From Akkermansia muciniphila (lineage in GTDB: Bacteria; Verrucomicrobiota; Verrucomicrobiia; Limisphaerales; BJHT01): 64,000 nt of DNA. Shown piece by piece: positions 1 to 9,348 of the stretch. The notes under the pieces are model-generated. The model saw nothing but the letters and a program-made list of their open reading frames with translations. It was not told the origin of the DNA and made no database searches. The translations under genes were made by a program, and so were the position numbers. The stretch lies in contig CAMAUZ010000002.1 in NCBI GenBank assembly GCA_945861535.1, positions 62,001 to 126,000 of the forward strand. Reading direction: 5' to 3'. The first letter of the stretch is position 1; the number at the start of each line of letters is the position of its first letter.

Positions 1-310
1 CGGTGGTGAAGCGCAGCGGAACCACCGGACCCGCCGCCCCAACCCCACCCTGCGCCCCGGCGGGGCGCGAGAGCCGGGAAAGCGCGCCGACACCGCTCGC
101 CTCTGCGACGGGTCCTCCGGCGCTCGGCTGCCCGGCTGGCGCGCCCACGGGGTTGCCAGCAGGCCGGGAGGTTTTACCGGTGGTTTCGCTACGCTTCACC
201 ACCGGCTAATTTCTTGCGTGCCTCCGGCACGACGCGGACGCGGAGTCGCCCGTCCCGACTCGGGGCGAGACGCCCCGAGAACTCGCAGGCGGGACGCCTG
301 CGGTACCCTG
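1..310. repeat. REP/MITE-like inverted-repeat element at the window edge
   Basis: Two arms at 1-28 and 177-205 are inverted copies of each other with about two mismatches. The right arm runs into the text CCGGCTAATTTCTTGCG. The same junction text, with C for T, occurs at the right end of the 57531-57825 element, so both probably belong to one dispersed family. The window begins inside or at the edge of the left arm. No gene is supported in 1-432; the reading frames here are translations of the repeat. Confidence 0.6.
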
Positions 311-432
311 GCGCCACCGTGCCTTGGTGCGCGGATTTCCGCGCCGTCCGCGGGTGTCGCCTCCGCCTCGTCACCTCGGCGGCTACTTTTCGCACCGCCT
401 GTTCAGGCCGCTGTCTGACGGCCTGGCTGTGG

Positions 433-1332
433 CTAAAAGTGCGTGAGCCGCTTAATGTGGCTGGCGCGGTCTTCGATGGCGGCGCGAGTCGCTTTGGTGG
501 TGCGGCCGAGGCCGAAGCCTTCGCAGCAAAACGAGGCGACGACACTGCCGTAAATGATGGCTTTGCGGAGGTTCTGGTTCACCGAGCCGCGATGGCCGGC
601 CAGGTAGCCGATGAGACCGCCGACGAAGGAATCCCCCGCGCCGGTGGGATCGACGACTTTTTCCAGCGGAAAGGCGGGGGCGATGAAGTGGCCGCCGGGA
701 GCGGAGAGGATGGCACCGTGCTCGCCCTTCTTGACGATGACGTAGGCGGGGCCGAGGCGATGGATTTTCTTGATGGCGAGCGGGAGGTTGTCTTCGCCGG
801 TGAGGTGCCGGGCTTCGCTGTCGTTGACGACGATGGCATCGACGCGGCGGAGGAGTTTCAGGAGGTCGGGGAGCGCGATGTTGATCCAGAGGTCCATGGT
901 GTCGGCGATGACGAATTTGGGCTTGGCCATCTGCTGGAGGACGTGGAGCTGGAGGCCGGGGGAAATGTTCGCCAGCAGCACGTAGGGGATGTGGCGGTAA
1001 TGCGCGGGCAGTTCGGGGGAGAAGTTTTCGATGACGCCCAACTCGGTGAACAGCGTGCGGCGGTTGTTCATGTTCACCTCGTATTCGCCGCCCCAGTGAA
1101 AGGTCTTGCCGGTGGCGCGATGGAGGCCGTCGAGGTTGATGCCGTGCTTGCGGTAGAGCTTGACGTACTTGTCTGGAAAATCCTCGCCCACCACGCCGAC
1201 CAGGTGGACGGGGGCGAAGAAGCTCGCGGCGACGGCGGCGTGACTGGCCGAGCCACCCAGCAGGCGGGGGTTTTCGGCATAGGGAGTCTTGATCGAATCA
1301 AGGGCGGTGGTTCCAACGACAAGGACGCTCAT
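433..1332 (-). CDS. PfkB-family carbohydrate/nucleoside kinase
   Basis: The 299-residue protein is a ribokinase-like (PfkB) ATP-dependent kinase, expected in the cytoplasm. What is seen: an N-terminal strand ending in GTTALDSI, the sugar-binding GGSASHAAVAAS motif near residue 27, and the C-terminal PfkB signature DPTGAGDSFVGG near residue 230, whose second Asp is the catalytic base. The length is normal for the family (about 300). The substrate cannot be read; cytoplasmic PfkB enzymes act on ribose, fructose-6-phosphate, adenosine or similar. The start is the only ATG that places the first beta strand at the N terminus. No operon partner is evident: the next minus-strand gene upstream is far away, and a repeat element follows the stop. 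Confidence 0.9.
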   Translation of the reverse strand: MSVLVVGTTALDSIKTPYAENPRLLGGSASHAAVAASFFAPVHLVGVVGEDFPDKYVKLYRKHGINLDGLHRATGKTFHWGGEYEVNMNNRRTLFTELGVIENFSPELPAHYRHIPYVLLANISPGLQLHVLQQMAKPKFVIADTMDLWINIALPDLLKLLRRVDAIVVNDSEARHLTGEDNLPLAIKKIHRLGPAYVIVKKGEHGAILSAPGGHFIAPAFPLEKVVDPTGAGDSFVGGLIGYLAGHRGSVNQNLRKAIIYGSVVASFCCEGFGLGRTTKATRAAIEDRASHIKRLTHF

Positions 1333-1551
1333 GGATGGGTGGGTTGGGCGGATGCTATTTATCTAAAACGGCCATTTAATTAACTGTGGATAAACCCGGA
1401 GGGACACGGATGGGAACGATGAAATGAAAAACCAAACCATGCACTGGCCTCAGGCGACGCTGAGCTTGCCACCCGAGAACACGGCGCTCCGGAGAGCGGT
1501 ACCACAACAGGTCGCGGGCATCTGAGTAAGGTGCATAGGCCGATTTGAACC

Positions 1552-1610
1552 ACCGGTTTTCACCCGGTCGGTGGTGGAGCAATAGTCGGTTTCGATCCCG
1601 ACTACAACGC
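1552..1610 (+). other. tRNA-like remnant (anticodon-arm and T-arm look-alikes)
   Basis: Bases 1552-1568 form a 5-bp stem with a 7-base loop TTTTCAC, which would place the anticodon TTC (Glu). Bases 1586-1603 form GTCGG/CCGAC around TTTCGATC, close to a T arm but with an 8-base loop. No matching D arm or acceptor stem was found and the variable region would be about 17 bases. It is most likely a degenerate fragment or coincidence, not a working tRNA. Confidence 0.25.
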
Positions 1611-1832
1611 CGCAAGTGGATGACTTTTCTTCCCAAGACTTCCGGCGGCGTCGGCCGCGAGTTTCCAGCCGCCGGCCCGGTGGGCGGCTGAGCCGCAACC
1701 CAGGGAGCGCGACCGGTCCCCGGTCGCAGCGGCTGCGGAAACAGCGAACCAGTGGGAATCTCGCGGTACCCGCTCGCATTTGGAGCCGCCGCAGGCGGGC
1801 ACCGCCCGCGCGCCGAAGGCGGCCCTTCCAAT

Positions 1833-1967
1833 CCAGGTAGGGACCCGTTGCGCGCGTCCCTGACCTTTTCCCTGCAACGCCGCACTCGCCTGCAAACCAG
1901 CGCCCTCGCCAATCCCACGCGCCCGACCCGGTGGATTGCAGTGCCGCGCGCAACGCGGCCCTACCAC
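1833..1967. repeat. inverted pair of GTAGGGACGCGTTGC words
   Basis: The left word at 1833-1865 is itself a near-palindrome (TAGGGACCCGTTGC then GCGCGTCCCT). Its inverted partner is at 1943-1967. A third copy lies at 56001-56033 and a related half-copy near 40756-40781. This is a dispersed intergenic family; no coding function. Confidence 0.6.
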
Positions 1968-2018
1968 GATGCGTTCCCGCGCCACCTCGCATCGTTGCCC
2001 GTCAATCCCTCCCCCATT

Positions 2019-5000
2019 TCAATTCTCCGCCAGCAACCGGATCTGCGCGACCTTGGCGGAGGCGAGTTGCTTGCGGAATTCCTGACTCTTCGCCGCGGGC
2101 ACTTTGGCGGACACGACGTAGGCCAGCGGGCCGAGGGCGGTGTTTTCGGTCTGCAAAAAGAAGCGGGTGAACACCGGCACTTCGTCGTCGCCGAGCACGC
2201 CCAGCGCGTTCACGAAATAGGCGGCGTCAAAGCGCGCCCGCTCCTCGGTTTGCAGCAGGCTCCGGTAGTCCGCCTCGAGCACGCGGCGCTGCTGCAGGGT
2301 GAGCTTGAAGGACGTGCCGCCGTGAAGCGTGTCGTGTGCGGACTTGCGCCCGCTGCGCAGCGTGATGCGGCGCTTGAGCAGGTCGGCGTATTGCGCGAGC
2401 GACTCCTCGAGAGTGGCGCGGTGGCCGAGCCGGCGCAGGACGCTGCCGGCGAGCAGCTTCTCGGAGCCGCGGCGCAGATATTCTTCAATCGCCGGGACCG
2501 CGGCGGCATCGCCGAGTTCGCCGAGGCCGATGAGCGCGGCGCGCAGCAGCGGGACTTCTTTTTCGAGCAGACCCTTCTCGAGCAGCTTGCGGTCGGCGGG
2601 ATTGCGGGCGAGGCCGAGCACCTTGTAGCCGACGGCGCGGAACACCTCGAGGTCCGAGCGCACCAGCTCCTGCCCGAGCGGCGCGAAGGATTTGTCCATG
2701 AACGGCGCGGCGGCATCGAGAATGCCCGAGGCGAGTTCGAGGTCGTTGATCTTCGACCAGTGATTGAGCGCGATGCTGACGGCGGCGCGCGAATTCTCGG
2801 CGTCGATCATGTTCACGCGCGACTCGGCCAGGCGTTGCGCGAGCTTCTTGCTGTCGAGATCGCCGGCTTCGAGCAGCAGTTCTTCGGGCACGGGTTTCTT
2901 GCGGTCGAGCGTGCGTTTCTTCGTCGCGGCGGCCACCACGGTCCGCGCCTCATGCGAAAGGCCGGCGACGCACGCGGCGAGAATCTTCGGCCACTCGGGC
3001 GCGAGCCAGTAGGGCGCGGCGTTCGGCGCGTAGTCGCCCTCGGGATTGATGAGCACTGTGATGACGCGCCCCTTGCCATACGTGCTCGCGACGATGGCCG
3101 GATGCCCGCCCGCCGTGGCGAGAATCTCGACGCCCGGCTTGAGCGGCGAGACATCGACCGTGAAGGCCGCGCCCGCGCGCGACCAGTCGAGGCGGTTCCC
3201 GAAGAAGGCGGCGTTCTTGGCGGCGAGCGGCAGGCCGTTGGTGGCGACGACTAGGTTCCGGTACTTGGTGATGCGGACCGGCAGCAGCTCGGCGAGATAC
3301 GTGCCGTGATCGGAACCCTGCGAGAGATTGAACGAGCCGCCGAAGTACAACAGCGCGCCACCGCTGCGCACGAAGTCCGCGATCAGCGCCCTCCGCCGCG
3401 CGCCCAGATCGACGGCCTGGATGTTGTCGAGCACCAGCAGATCGTTCGCAAACAGTGCCTCATACGTGTCCGGAAAATCTTCCATCGCCCCCGCACCGCC
3501 GAGCCGGAAGCCCACGCGATCCACCCACGACGGCGAATAATTCCCGCCGCCCGCCAGGCTCACCGCGCTCTCGACCGGATTCAGCCAACTGAAAATCCCG
3601 CGCGCGTGATGCGTATCAAGCTGCCCGTCGCGGCGGATGACGAGGCCCTCGGGCCGCACCAGTTTTTTCTCGGCGTCGAGGTCGATGTTCTGCTGGCGCT
3701 CGAAGTCCGCGTAATGCGGCTTCGCGGGCGTGGCCGGCGCGGCGGCGGGCGTCGCGCCGATGCCGGCCTTGGCCTTGTCCGCGGCGAGCTGGGCGTCGTG
3801 CGCCTTCTTCTTTTCCTGCTCGGCAAAATGCGCCGTCGCGTCCTCGACCGGCGTGGTCAATGCGAACACCGGCCCCGCGAGCGCGCCACTGGCCGCGCCG
3901 TATTCCAGCACCGCGATGCTCCACGCGCGCAGTTCCGGGAGCACGACGGACGCGCTGTCGCCTGCGGTTTTGGGCGTGAGATTTTCCCAGCCGTCGAGCA
4001 GGTCCGGCGAAACGTGGAAGGCGCGGAGCAGCTTTGCGCCCGGCGGTGTTTTCGCGGTGAGGGCGACTTGTTTCAGCGTCGTGGGCGGCGGTTGCGAGCG
4101 CAGGCGAAAGGCTTTGTAACCGGGCGGATTCAGCAGATTCACCAGCACCTGCTGACGGCCGTCGGCGAGCTTGCGCAGCCACACGGTCTGCTGCCACAGC
4201 GGCGCGACGTCCTTCGGTCCCTGACCGACGCTCACCTGCAGGTGCGTCTCGGGTTTCGCCACGAGCGCGGTGTCGTCCCATACGAACGCCGAGAAGCGCG
4301 TGAGGAATTTCGGCAGCGAGCCGTAGGTGTAATCGCCGGGCGAGGTCAGATACGTGTAGCGCTGGCCGGCGGCGAGGCCGCTGAGGACGTTCAGATGCAC
4401 GTCCTGCCGGCTGCCGACATCGAAGGTGATGAACAATGGCAGCCCGCCGATGCGCTTTTCATAATCGGCCTCGCGCGCAATCGCCTCGTAAAACGTGGGG
4501 ATAAGGCCGCTGCCGAACTTGCTGAAGTCGCGCACGCTCTCGTCCATGATCACGCCGTGGTCCTTGGCGATGTCGTGGAAGTCGGTCTGGTCGGGCGGGA
4601 GGAAAAGTTTCGATCCGGGGTTGGCGAACGCGACATTGTAGCCGTGCGCGAAGTTCGGGCGCTTCGCATTCACGCGGTCGATGAGCCGGCGCTGGTTGCC
4701 GACGAAATGCCCGTCCCACCGCACGCCGTCCCAGCCGAGCATTTCCGCCGAGCGGATGATTTCATCGGCCCCGAGATCGACGGCCGGGTTGTGATCGAAG
4801 CGCGTCCAGATGCTCGCCCAGTGCTGCCAGCCACCCTGGCTTTTCGGCGCGTGCAGGTTGTAGTCATTGGCCAGCATCCGCTCGAGATAGAAGGTGCTGA
4901 ACGCCTCGCAGCTCGGGCCGTGGCTCGGGCCGTGGCCGAAATATTCGGGGTGCCGCTGATACGTGTTGAAGCCCGCGAGGCCGCCCGCGCAGGCCTTGCC

Positions 5001-6236
5001 ATAGGTGATGCCCTTGATGCCGCGGCGATGCGCTTCGTTCAGCAGATTTTTGAAACCCGTGACCGAGCCGGGATACTGCGTCTGCCCCGAGAAAAAAATC
5101 TCCGTGCCCGGCGTCATCTCCGAGTAATCGCACGGCGCCCACGCGAAGCACTCGAAGTAGTTCGCGTAGTTGCGGTGATTGCCCTCCATGATCCGCGCCG
5201 CCTCCTCGGCCGTGAGTTTGCGCTTGTCCTGCCCCGCGGACGCGCCCGTGATGCCGACGCGATAGACATTGCGGCTCACGCCGAAAAATTCGCCCGCCGC
5301 GTGAACCTCGCGTCCATCCGCCTCGAGCGCGCACCGCAGCTCGCGCCCGAACTCGCGCGCGCCCACGGGAAACTCGAACGCCACGCTGCGCGCCTCGCCC
5401 GCGCCCAGCGTCACGCTCGCGCGAAAGACCTCGCGCTTGTCGTCCGCCTCGGTCCATTCGCGTGCGACCAGTTGGAATGTCCCGCCCGCTCCCAGCCCGA
5501 GCAGCGCCGCGCTGGCCTTCACGGTTTCGCCCGGCAGATAATGCACCTTGTCCACGCTCACCGATTTCACCGCCACCGCGGGCGCGCGGACCTGCGTGAT
5601 CTCGACGTGGTCGCACAGCACGCGCAGATCGAAGGGCTTCAGTGCCGTGACATCGGGCGCGCCTTCGAGCAGTTCGGCGGCGTCGCGATCCAGCAGATCG
5701 TCGCCCGCTTTGCGCTTCGTCCCGCCGAGATCATCGACCTTCAACTCCTTCATCATCGCCGCCTCGTCCGCCGATGTTTCCGTGCGCATTTCCGGAAAAC
5801 CCGTCTTGCCCGAGGCATCGAGCGTGACCGCCAGCTTGCCGCCCGGATGAAACACCCGCAGCGCAAACGGCCGGTAACCCGGCGCGCCATCGAACTGAAA
5901 CGCGTCCATCGTGCGCCCAGCCCCGCCCGCCTTGAACTGCACCGCCAGTGTGTGAATCACGCTTACCGGCACCGCCTCGAGCCACGCTGTCAGGACGTAA
6001 TCGCCCGCCGGCAGCTCCGGCTGCGCGGCGAACAGCCCGCCGCCCGTCGCAAGCTTGAGCAGCGCGCACTTCTTGCCCGACGCGCGATTGTCCACAAACA
6101 CCGCGGCCTCCCTGCCCTTCTGGTTTTCCGCCTCGAGGTTGAGCCGGCCATTGATGAGACCGGGTGCGGCAGTCGCAGCCCCCGACACCGCGAGTGCGCA
6201 CAACAATCCAGCGGCAAAAGTTTTGGAGAAAAGCAT
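2019..6236 (-). CDS. very large secreted multidomain protein: putative GH66-like TIM barrel, GATase-like domain and HEAT repeats
   Basis: The protein has 1405 residues and an N-terminal signal peptide (charged start, AAGLLCALAVSGAATA core, cut near residue 23), so it is exported. Residues about 30-330 look like beta-rich carbohydrate-binding or accessory domains. Residues about 330-760 resemble a TIM-barrel glycosidase of the GH66/clan-D type; an acidic motif DGVRWDGHF sits where a catalytic Asp would be expected. Residues about 890-1090 resemble the class I glutamine-amidotransferase-like (ThuA/BatA-associated) fold (LLVLDNIQAVDLG, SGGALLYFGG). The C-terminal 200 residues are HEAT-like helices (RAALIGLGELGDAAAVPAI). 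The glycosidase assignment is from pattern memory and is not certain. The antisense frame of 1019 codons is a shadow: it has no signal peptide and no domains. It may share a unit with the BatA-vWA gene upstream, but the gap is over 400 bp. Confidence 0.75.
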   Translation of the reverse strand: MLFSKTFAAGLLCALAVSGAATAAPGLINGRLNLEAENQKGREAAVFVDNRASGKKCALLKLATGGGLFAAQPELPAGDYVLTAWLEAVPVSVIHTLAVQFKAGGAGRTMDAFQFDGAPGYRPFALRVFHPGGKLAVTLDASGKTGFPEMRTETSADEAAMMKELKVDDLGGTKRKAGDDLLDRDAAELLEGAPDVTALKPFDLRVLCDHVEITQVRAPAVAVKSVSVDKVHYLPGETVKASAALLGLGAGGTFQLVAREWTEADDKREVFRASVTLGAGEARSVAFEFPVGAREFGRELRCALEADGREVHAAGEFFGVSRNVYRVGITGASAGQDKRKLTAEEAARIMEGNHRNYANYFECFAWAPCDYSEMTPGTEIFFSGQTQYPGSVTGFKNLLNEAHRRGIKGITYGKACAGGLAGFNTYQRHPEYFGHGPSHGPSCEAFSTFYLERMLANDYNLHAPKSQGGWQHWASIWTRFDHNPAVDLGADEIIRSAEMLGWDGVRWDGHFVGNQRRLIDRVNAKRPNFAHGYNVAFANPGSKLFLPPDQTDFHDIAKDHGVIMDESVRDFSKFGSGLIPTFYEAIAREADYEKRIGGLPLFITFDVGSRQDVHLNVLSGLAAGQRYTYLTSPGDYTYGSLPKFLTRFSAFVWDDTALVAKPETHLQVSVGQGPKDVAPLWQQTVWLRKLADGRQQVLVNLLNPPGYKAFRLRSQPPPTTLKQVALTAKTPPGAKLLRAFHVSPDLLDGWENLTPKTAGDSASVVLPELRAWSIAVLEYGAASGALAGPVFALTTPVEDATAHFAEQEKKKAHDAQLAADKAKAGIGATPAAAPATPAKPHYADFERQQNIDLDAEKKLVRPEGLVIRRDGQLDTHHARGIFSWLNPVESAVSLAGGGNYSPSWVDRVGFRLGGAGAMEDFPDTYEALFANDLLVLDNIQAVDLGARRRALIADFVRSGGALLYFGGSFNLSQGSDHGTYLAELLPVRITKYRNLVVATNGLPLAAKNAAFFGNRLDWSRAGAAFTVDVSPLKPGVEILATAGGHPAIVASTYGKGRVITVLINPEGDYAPNAAPYWLAPEWPKILAACVAGLSHEARTVVAAATKKRTLDRKKPVPEELLLEAGDLDSKKLAQRLAESRVNMIDAENSRAAVSIALNHWSKINDLELASGILDAAAPFMDKSFAPLGQELVRSDLEVFRAVGYKVLGLARNPADRKLLEKGLLEKEVPLLRAALIGLGELGDAAAVPAIEEYLRRGSEKLLAGSVLRRLGHRATLEESLAQYADLLKRRITLRSGRKSAHDTLHGGTSFKLTLQQRRVLEADYRSLLQTEERARFDAAYFVNALGVLGDDEVPVFTRFFLQTENTALGPLAYVVSAKVPAAKSQEFRKQLASAKVAQIRLLAEN

Positions 6237-6296
6237 GTCGGCTTTCTACGGACCTCGCGCCGTGACGGCAAAAGCTTTCGGGGCGGGGAGGGGGAG

Positions 6297-6337
6297 GAAG
6301 CTCAAAGAATCAAGCTCAAAGCTCAAGGGAAGCTCCA
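6297..6337 (+). repeat. AGCTCAAAG word repeat (single arm)
   Basis: Three to four imperfect copies of AAGCTCAAAG in tandem, ending in AAGCTCAAGGGAAGCTCCA. It is the same word family as the inverted pair at 47552-47778. It lies between two minus-strand genes (2019-6236 and 6657-8810). Nothing else is recognisable in 6338-6656. Confidence 0.7.
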
Positions 6338-6656
6338 GCCAAGCCCCGCACGCTCCGGTGCATGAGTTGCAGGGGCCGGGGCGGACCCGGTGGGCGAACG
6401 CATTCCGGCCCGTGATTTTTGTGCCTCCGGTCATGGCGGCGCGACGCGACAAGCGCGGACGGACCGGGAGGCTTCGGACCCGACTTGATTTCTGCGCAGC
6501 AGGATTTGGCGGTCAGCAGCGCCAGGCGGGAGCGGTCGCCGAAGCTATTTGGGCAGCGCTTGAGGATCGCGCATCGCGGGAGCGGGCGAGTCGCCCCGCT
6601 CCGGCACCGACGGGCGCACCACTGGCGGTGAGGCAGTGCCGCGGGGTATTTCGGCT

Positions 6657-8810
6657 TCAACCCGCCCCCGCCGCTGCCACCGGGGTCCGCGCGGTGCGGC
6701 CGGCGAGCCAGGACTCGGCGAGCAACACCACGAGGGCGAGGACGATGAGCCAGCGCCAGAGTTTCTGGCGATTCTCGAGTTCGGCGGAGACGAGTTGCCG
6801 GCGCTTGGCTTCCTCGGCTCGGGGGGTGCGGGTGAGCAGTTGTTTCACGGGCACGCCGAGGCGTTCCAAATCTTCGAGTGGCAGCGGAGTCGTGCGGCTT
6901 TCGGTGGCGGCGACGTTCACGGCGAAGCGCCAGGGTTTCGCGCCGCCAGTGACGGCGTAGATGCCGGGCAGGTCGGATTGCGTGAAGTGATTGGTGCCGA
7001 CTGGCACATTCAAGATGGCTCCGTCGGGGCGGCGCACATTCACGCCGACGCTGACGCTCGCATTGGTGCGGATGCTGGGCGCGCCGGGTGGTCCGCTCGG
7101 GGTCGCAGCCGCCAGTGCGGACGCGGGCAATTCCACGCGATCGCCGACGAGGTATTGCGCGGTCTGCGCCTTGAGGCCGCCGCTGGCTTCGAGGATTGAG
7201 TAGAGCAGCGGCACAAACTTCGACGAGAGCGCGAGCTGGCTGTCCGCGGGGTGCCAGCCGCACGCGAGTACCAGCAGGCTGCCGCGACCGATGGCGAGCT
7301 GCAGCAGCGCCGGATCGCCGCTGTCGAATTCCGCGATGACCCGCGCGCCCGGCAGCTTGTCCACGGGCAGCCGGCGGTGTTTCCAGAAATGGATTTTGGT
7401 GAAATCGCTGAAGCGGGGATCGGCGAACGGCGCGAAGAGCGGATGCTGCAAATCAATGCGCCCGAGCATCGCGTAATCTTTCACCGTCGCTTCGGTCGCG
7501 GCGAAATTCTCAACGCCCACGAGCTGACCGACCGTCTCCGCGACGCCCGCGTTTTTCACCACGGCCAGCAGCATTCCGCCGCCTTCCGCAAAGCGCCGCA
7601 ACGCCGCGATGTCGGGTACCGCATCGGCGAAAATCAGCAACGGCGCATTGGTCGCCGCGAGCAGGGCCGCGGCGTCGGCGGGTTTGCGCGGCACGACTTG
7701 CACCACCTGCTTGAGCGTTTGTTGAAAGGCGCGTTTGAGGAAATACAGCGGCTGCGTGGTGTCACTGTCCGCCTCGCTTCCGAGATAGAGCACCGGCACT
7801 TGTTCGATGCGTGTCGGCACGAGAAAAGCGCGATTGTCGAAATCTTCCTCATCGCCCGTGAGCACGAGTTGTTCGCCCGCGCTGCCATCGGCGGGCTTGG
7901 GCGCGAAGACCACGCGGCTCTGGCCGGGAGGCACGTAGATTTCCACGGCGGCAGTTTCCGGCTGGCCGTCCCACCGCACGCGGAACTGCTCACGCTTGGA
8001 TTCGCCGGCGTTGAACACCCGCACCCGCGTGCCGGCATCTGCCGCGCCGCCCGCCGTCGCCTCGAGTTCTGGCAGAAGCTGAAGGCCCGCGTTGGTCGGG
8101 CGTTTGGCCTTGAGCGTCTCGAGCACGACCTCGATGCCCTTCGGCCATTCGTAACCTTGCAGCGCCTCGGTGGTCGCGCCTTCCTGCAAATCGCTCACGA
8201 GCACGATCTGCCGCGGCCCGCGGAGCTTGGCGTTTTTGTCCGCATCCTCCAGCGCCTCGGCGGCACCAATCAGCGCCTGATCCAGGCGCGTCGCAGCCCA
8301 GCCGGCCGAGAGCGACCGCAGCCGGGACAACGTCTCCTCGACCCGTGCGCCCGCGCCCAGCCGCGTCCAGTCGTCGAATTGCAGCACCGCGCGCAGGTCG
8401 CGATCGAAGGCAAAGACCGCCGCGGTTTCCTCGGGCCGCACGTCGCGCAGCACCGCCTCGACCCGCGCCAGCGCCGCCGTCCACAGTCCTTCGCGCCGCA
8501 TGCTCGCGCTGGAGTCGAGGAGCACGACGACCTTGCGGGCCTGTTCGTTTTGCGCGGCGGGATCGACTGGAGTTTGAAAAAACGGTCGGGCAAAACCGAG
8601 GCCCAACAAACACAACGCCAGGCAGCGTAACGCCAGCAGCAGGAGATTTTCCAACCGGCTCCGGCGCGTCACCCGGGGCGGTGACGCCTGCAAAAACATG
8701 AGCGAACTGAACGGCATCCGCTCGCGGGTGGTGCGGCGGATGAGATGAAATAAAACCGGCAGCGCCACGGCCAGCGTGCCGATAAGGAAGAGTGGCGTCA
8801 GAAAGCTCAT
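6657..8810 (-). CDS. BatA/von Willebrand factor A membrane protein
   Basis: The 717-residue protein begins with a BatA-type N-terminal domain: a hydrophobic segment (TPLFLIGTLAVALPVLFHLI), the basic RRTTRERMPFSSLMFL motif, and a second membrane segment around residues 55-78. A vWA domain follows, with a MIDAS-like DSSAS at about residue 100. The middle is a GATase-like periplasmic region and the protein ends with a C-terminal membrane helix. The start was moved to the ATG at 8810, because a longer frame to 9011 only adds an Arg/Pro-rich stretch with no conservation. BatA proteins usually accompany MoxR ATPases and DUF58 proteins, but neither is in the window. A role in envelope stress or complex assembly is inferred from the family only. 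Confidence 0.85.
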   Translation of the reverse strand: MSFLTPLFLIGTLAVALPVLFHLIRRTTRERMPFSSLMFLQASPPRVTRRSRLENLLLLALRCLALCLLGLGFARPFFQTPVDPAAQNEQARKVVVLLDSSASMRREGLWTAALARVEAVLRDVRPEETAAVFAFDRDLRAVLQFDDWTRLGAGARVEETLSRLRSLSAGWAATRLDQALIGAAEALEDADKNAKLRGPRQIVLVSDLQEGATTEALQGYEWPKGIEVVLETLKAKRPTNAGLQLLPELEATAGGAADAGTRVRVFNAGESKREQFRVRWDGQPETAAVEIYVPPGQSRVVFAPKPADGSAGEQLVLTGDEEDFDNRAFLVPTRIEQVPVLYLGSEADSDTTQPLYFLKRAFQQTLKQVVQVVPRKPADAAALLAATNAPLLIFADAVPDIAALRRFAEGGGMLLAVVKNAGVAETVGQLVGVENFAATEATVKDYAMLGRIDLQHPLFAPFADPRFSDFTKIHFWKHRRLPVDKLPGARVIAEFDSGDPALLQLAIGRGSLLVLACGWHPADSQLALSSKFVPLLYSILEASGGLKAQTAQYLVGDRVELPASALAAATPSGPPGAPSIRTNASVSVGVNVRRPDGAILNVPVGTNHFTQSDLPGIYAVTGGAKPWRFAVNVAATESRTTPLPLEDLERLGVPVKQLLTRTPRAEEAKRRQLVSAELENRQKLWRWLIVLALVVLLAESWLAGRTARTPVAAAGAG

Positions 8811-9126
8811 GAACCGGAAACGACCATCAGGGCATTTGAGAGAATCAGTGCGGCATCTTCGCGCGCCCCGCGCGAGGGCCGCAGGAGTATCCCACCCCCC
8901 AGCCCCGTGCAAGCACACCCTGCATCGCGCGCGGTGCGCCGGCGGCCGGCCGGTTCGCGTCAGCCTCAATGCCGACGGGCACCGGCTCATCCGGGTGGCC
9001 ACGCCGATCACCTTCCAGCGTTATGAAGAGCAGCTCAACGAGGCCGTGGGCAAGGGGCTGCTGCTCCTGCTGTTCACCTGCGGTCTCGGGCTGCTGCTCG
9101 CGGCGGTGCTGAATTGGATGAGTTGA
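8809..9126 (+). CDS. possible small single-pass membrane protein (start uncertain)
   Basis: The last 60 or so codons (from about 8940) have strong GC-third-position bias and encode a polar stretch, an ITFQRYEEQLNEAVGKG amphipathic segment, then a hydrophobic helix LLLLLFTCGLGLLLAAVLNW ending the protein. This looks like a C-tail membrane anchor. The first 45 codons from the ATG at 8809 are Arg/Pro-rich and unconvincing. In-frame alternatives are GTG at 8995 or CTG at 8920. With the ATG, it would start divergently and overlap the BatA start codon. No family recognised. Confidence 0.3.
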   Translation: MNRKRPSGHLRESVRHLRAPRARAAGVSHPPAPCKHTLHRARCAGGRPVRVSLNADGHRLIRVATPITFQRYEEQLNEAVGKGLLLLLFTCGLGLLLAAVLNWMS

Positions 9127-9171
9127 ATCGGAGCGGCGATGGCGAGTAGGCCGGCGAGGCTCCGAACGCGC

Positions 9172-9334
9172 CCGGAGCGCGGGCGTCTCGCCCGCTCACG
9201 ACGTCCGCATACCGTTCCGGTGCGTTGGGCGTGCAGCGTGAAATGGTCTTCAGACGGAGAAATGACAAACCCCGGCTGGCCCACCGTTTCCGGCCTCCGC
9301 ACGTCGTGAGCGGGCGGGACGCCCGCGCTCCTGG
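9172..9334. repeat. inverted-repeat element (GAGCGCGGGCGTC family)
   Basis: The arm at 9172-9204 and the arm at 9301-9334 are inverted copies (GGAGCGCGGGCGTC, then CGCCCGCTCACGACGT) with one or two mismatches and a 96-bp spacer. It lies just beyond the end of the NRPS operon on the minus strand and could also act as a transcript-end hairpin. Confidence 0.75.
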
Positions 9335-9348
9335 GGAAGGGTTCGGTC

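Larger units (their letters stand above)
1333..2018. other. gene-free stretch with repeat pair, tRNA-like remnant and one DnaA-box match
   Basis: No protein gene is supported in this 686-bp gap. It holds a perfect 9-mer match to a DnaA box at 1385-1393 (TGTGGATAA), a tRNA-like anticodon arm at 1552-1568, and an inverted pair of GTAGGGACGCGTTGC-type words at 1833-1865 and 1943-1967. Reading frames across it are GC-rich and show no domain. Confidence 0.6.

Noticed and set aside
1385-1393. A perfect 9-mer DnaA box (TGTGGATAA) as a possible oriC
   Set aside because: Only one box with no AT-rich unwinding region or box cluster, and no dnaA or dnaN nearby. It may be a coincidence or part of a word repeat.
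3306-6365. A 1019-codon plus-strand reading frame antisense to the large secreted protein
   Set aside because: No signal peptide, domain or motif; rich in Arg and His as expected from the reverse complement of a GC-rich gene. The minus-strand frame has a signal peptide and recognisable domains.
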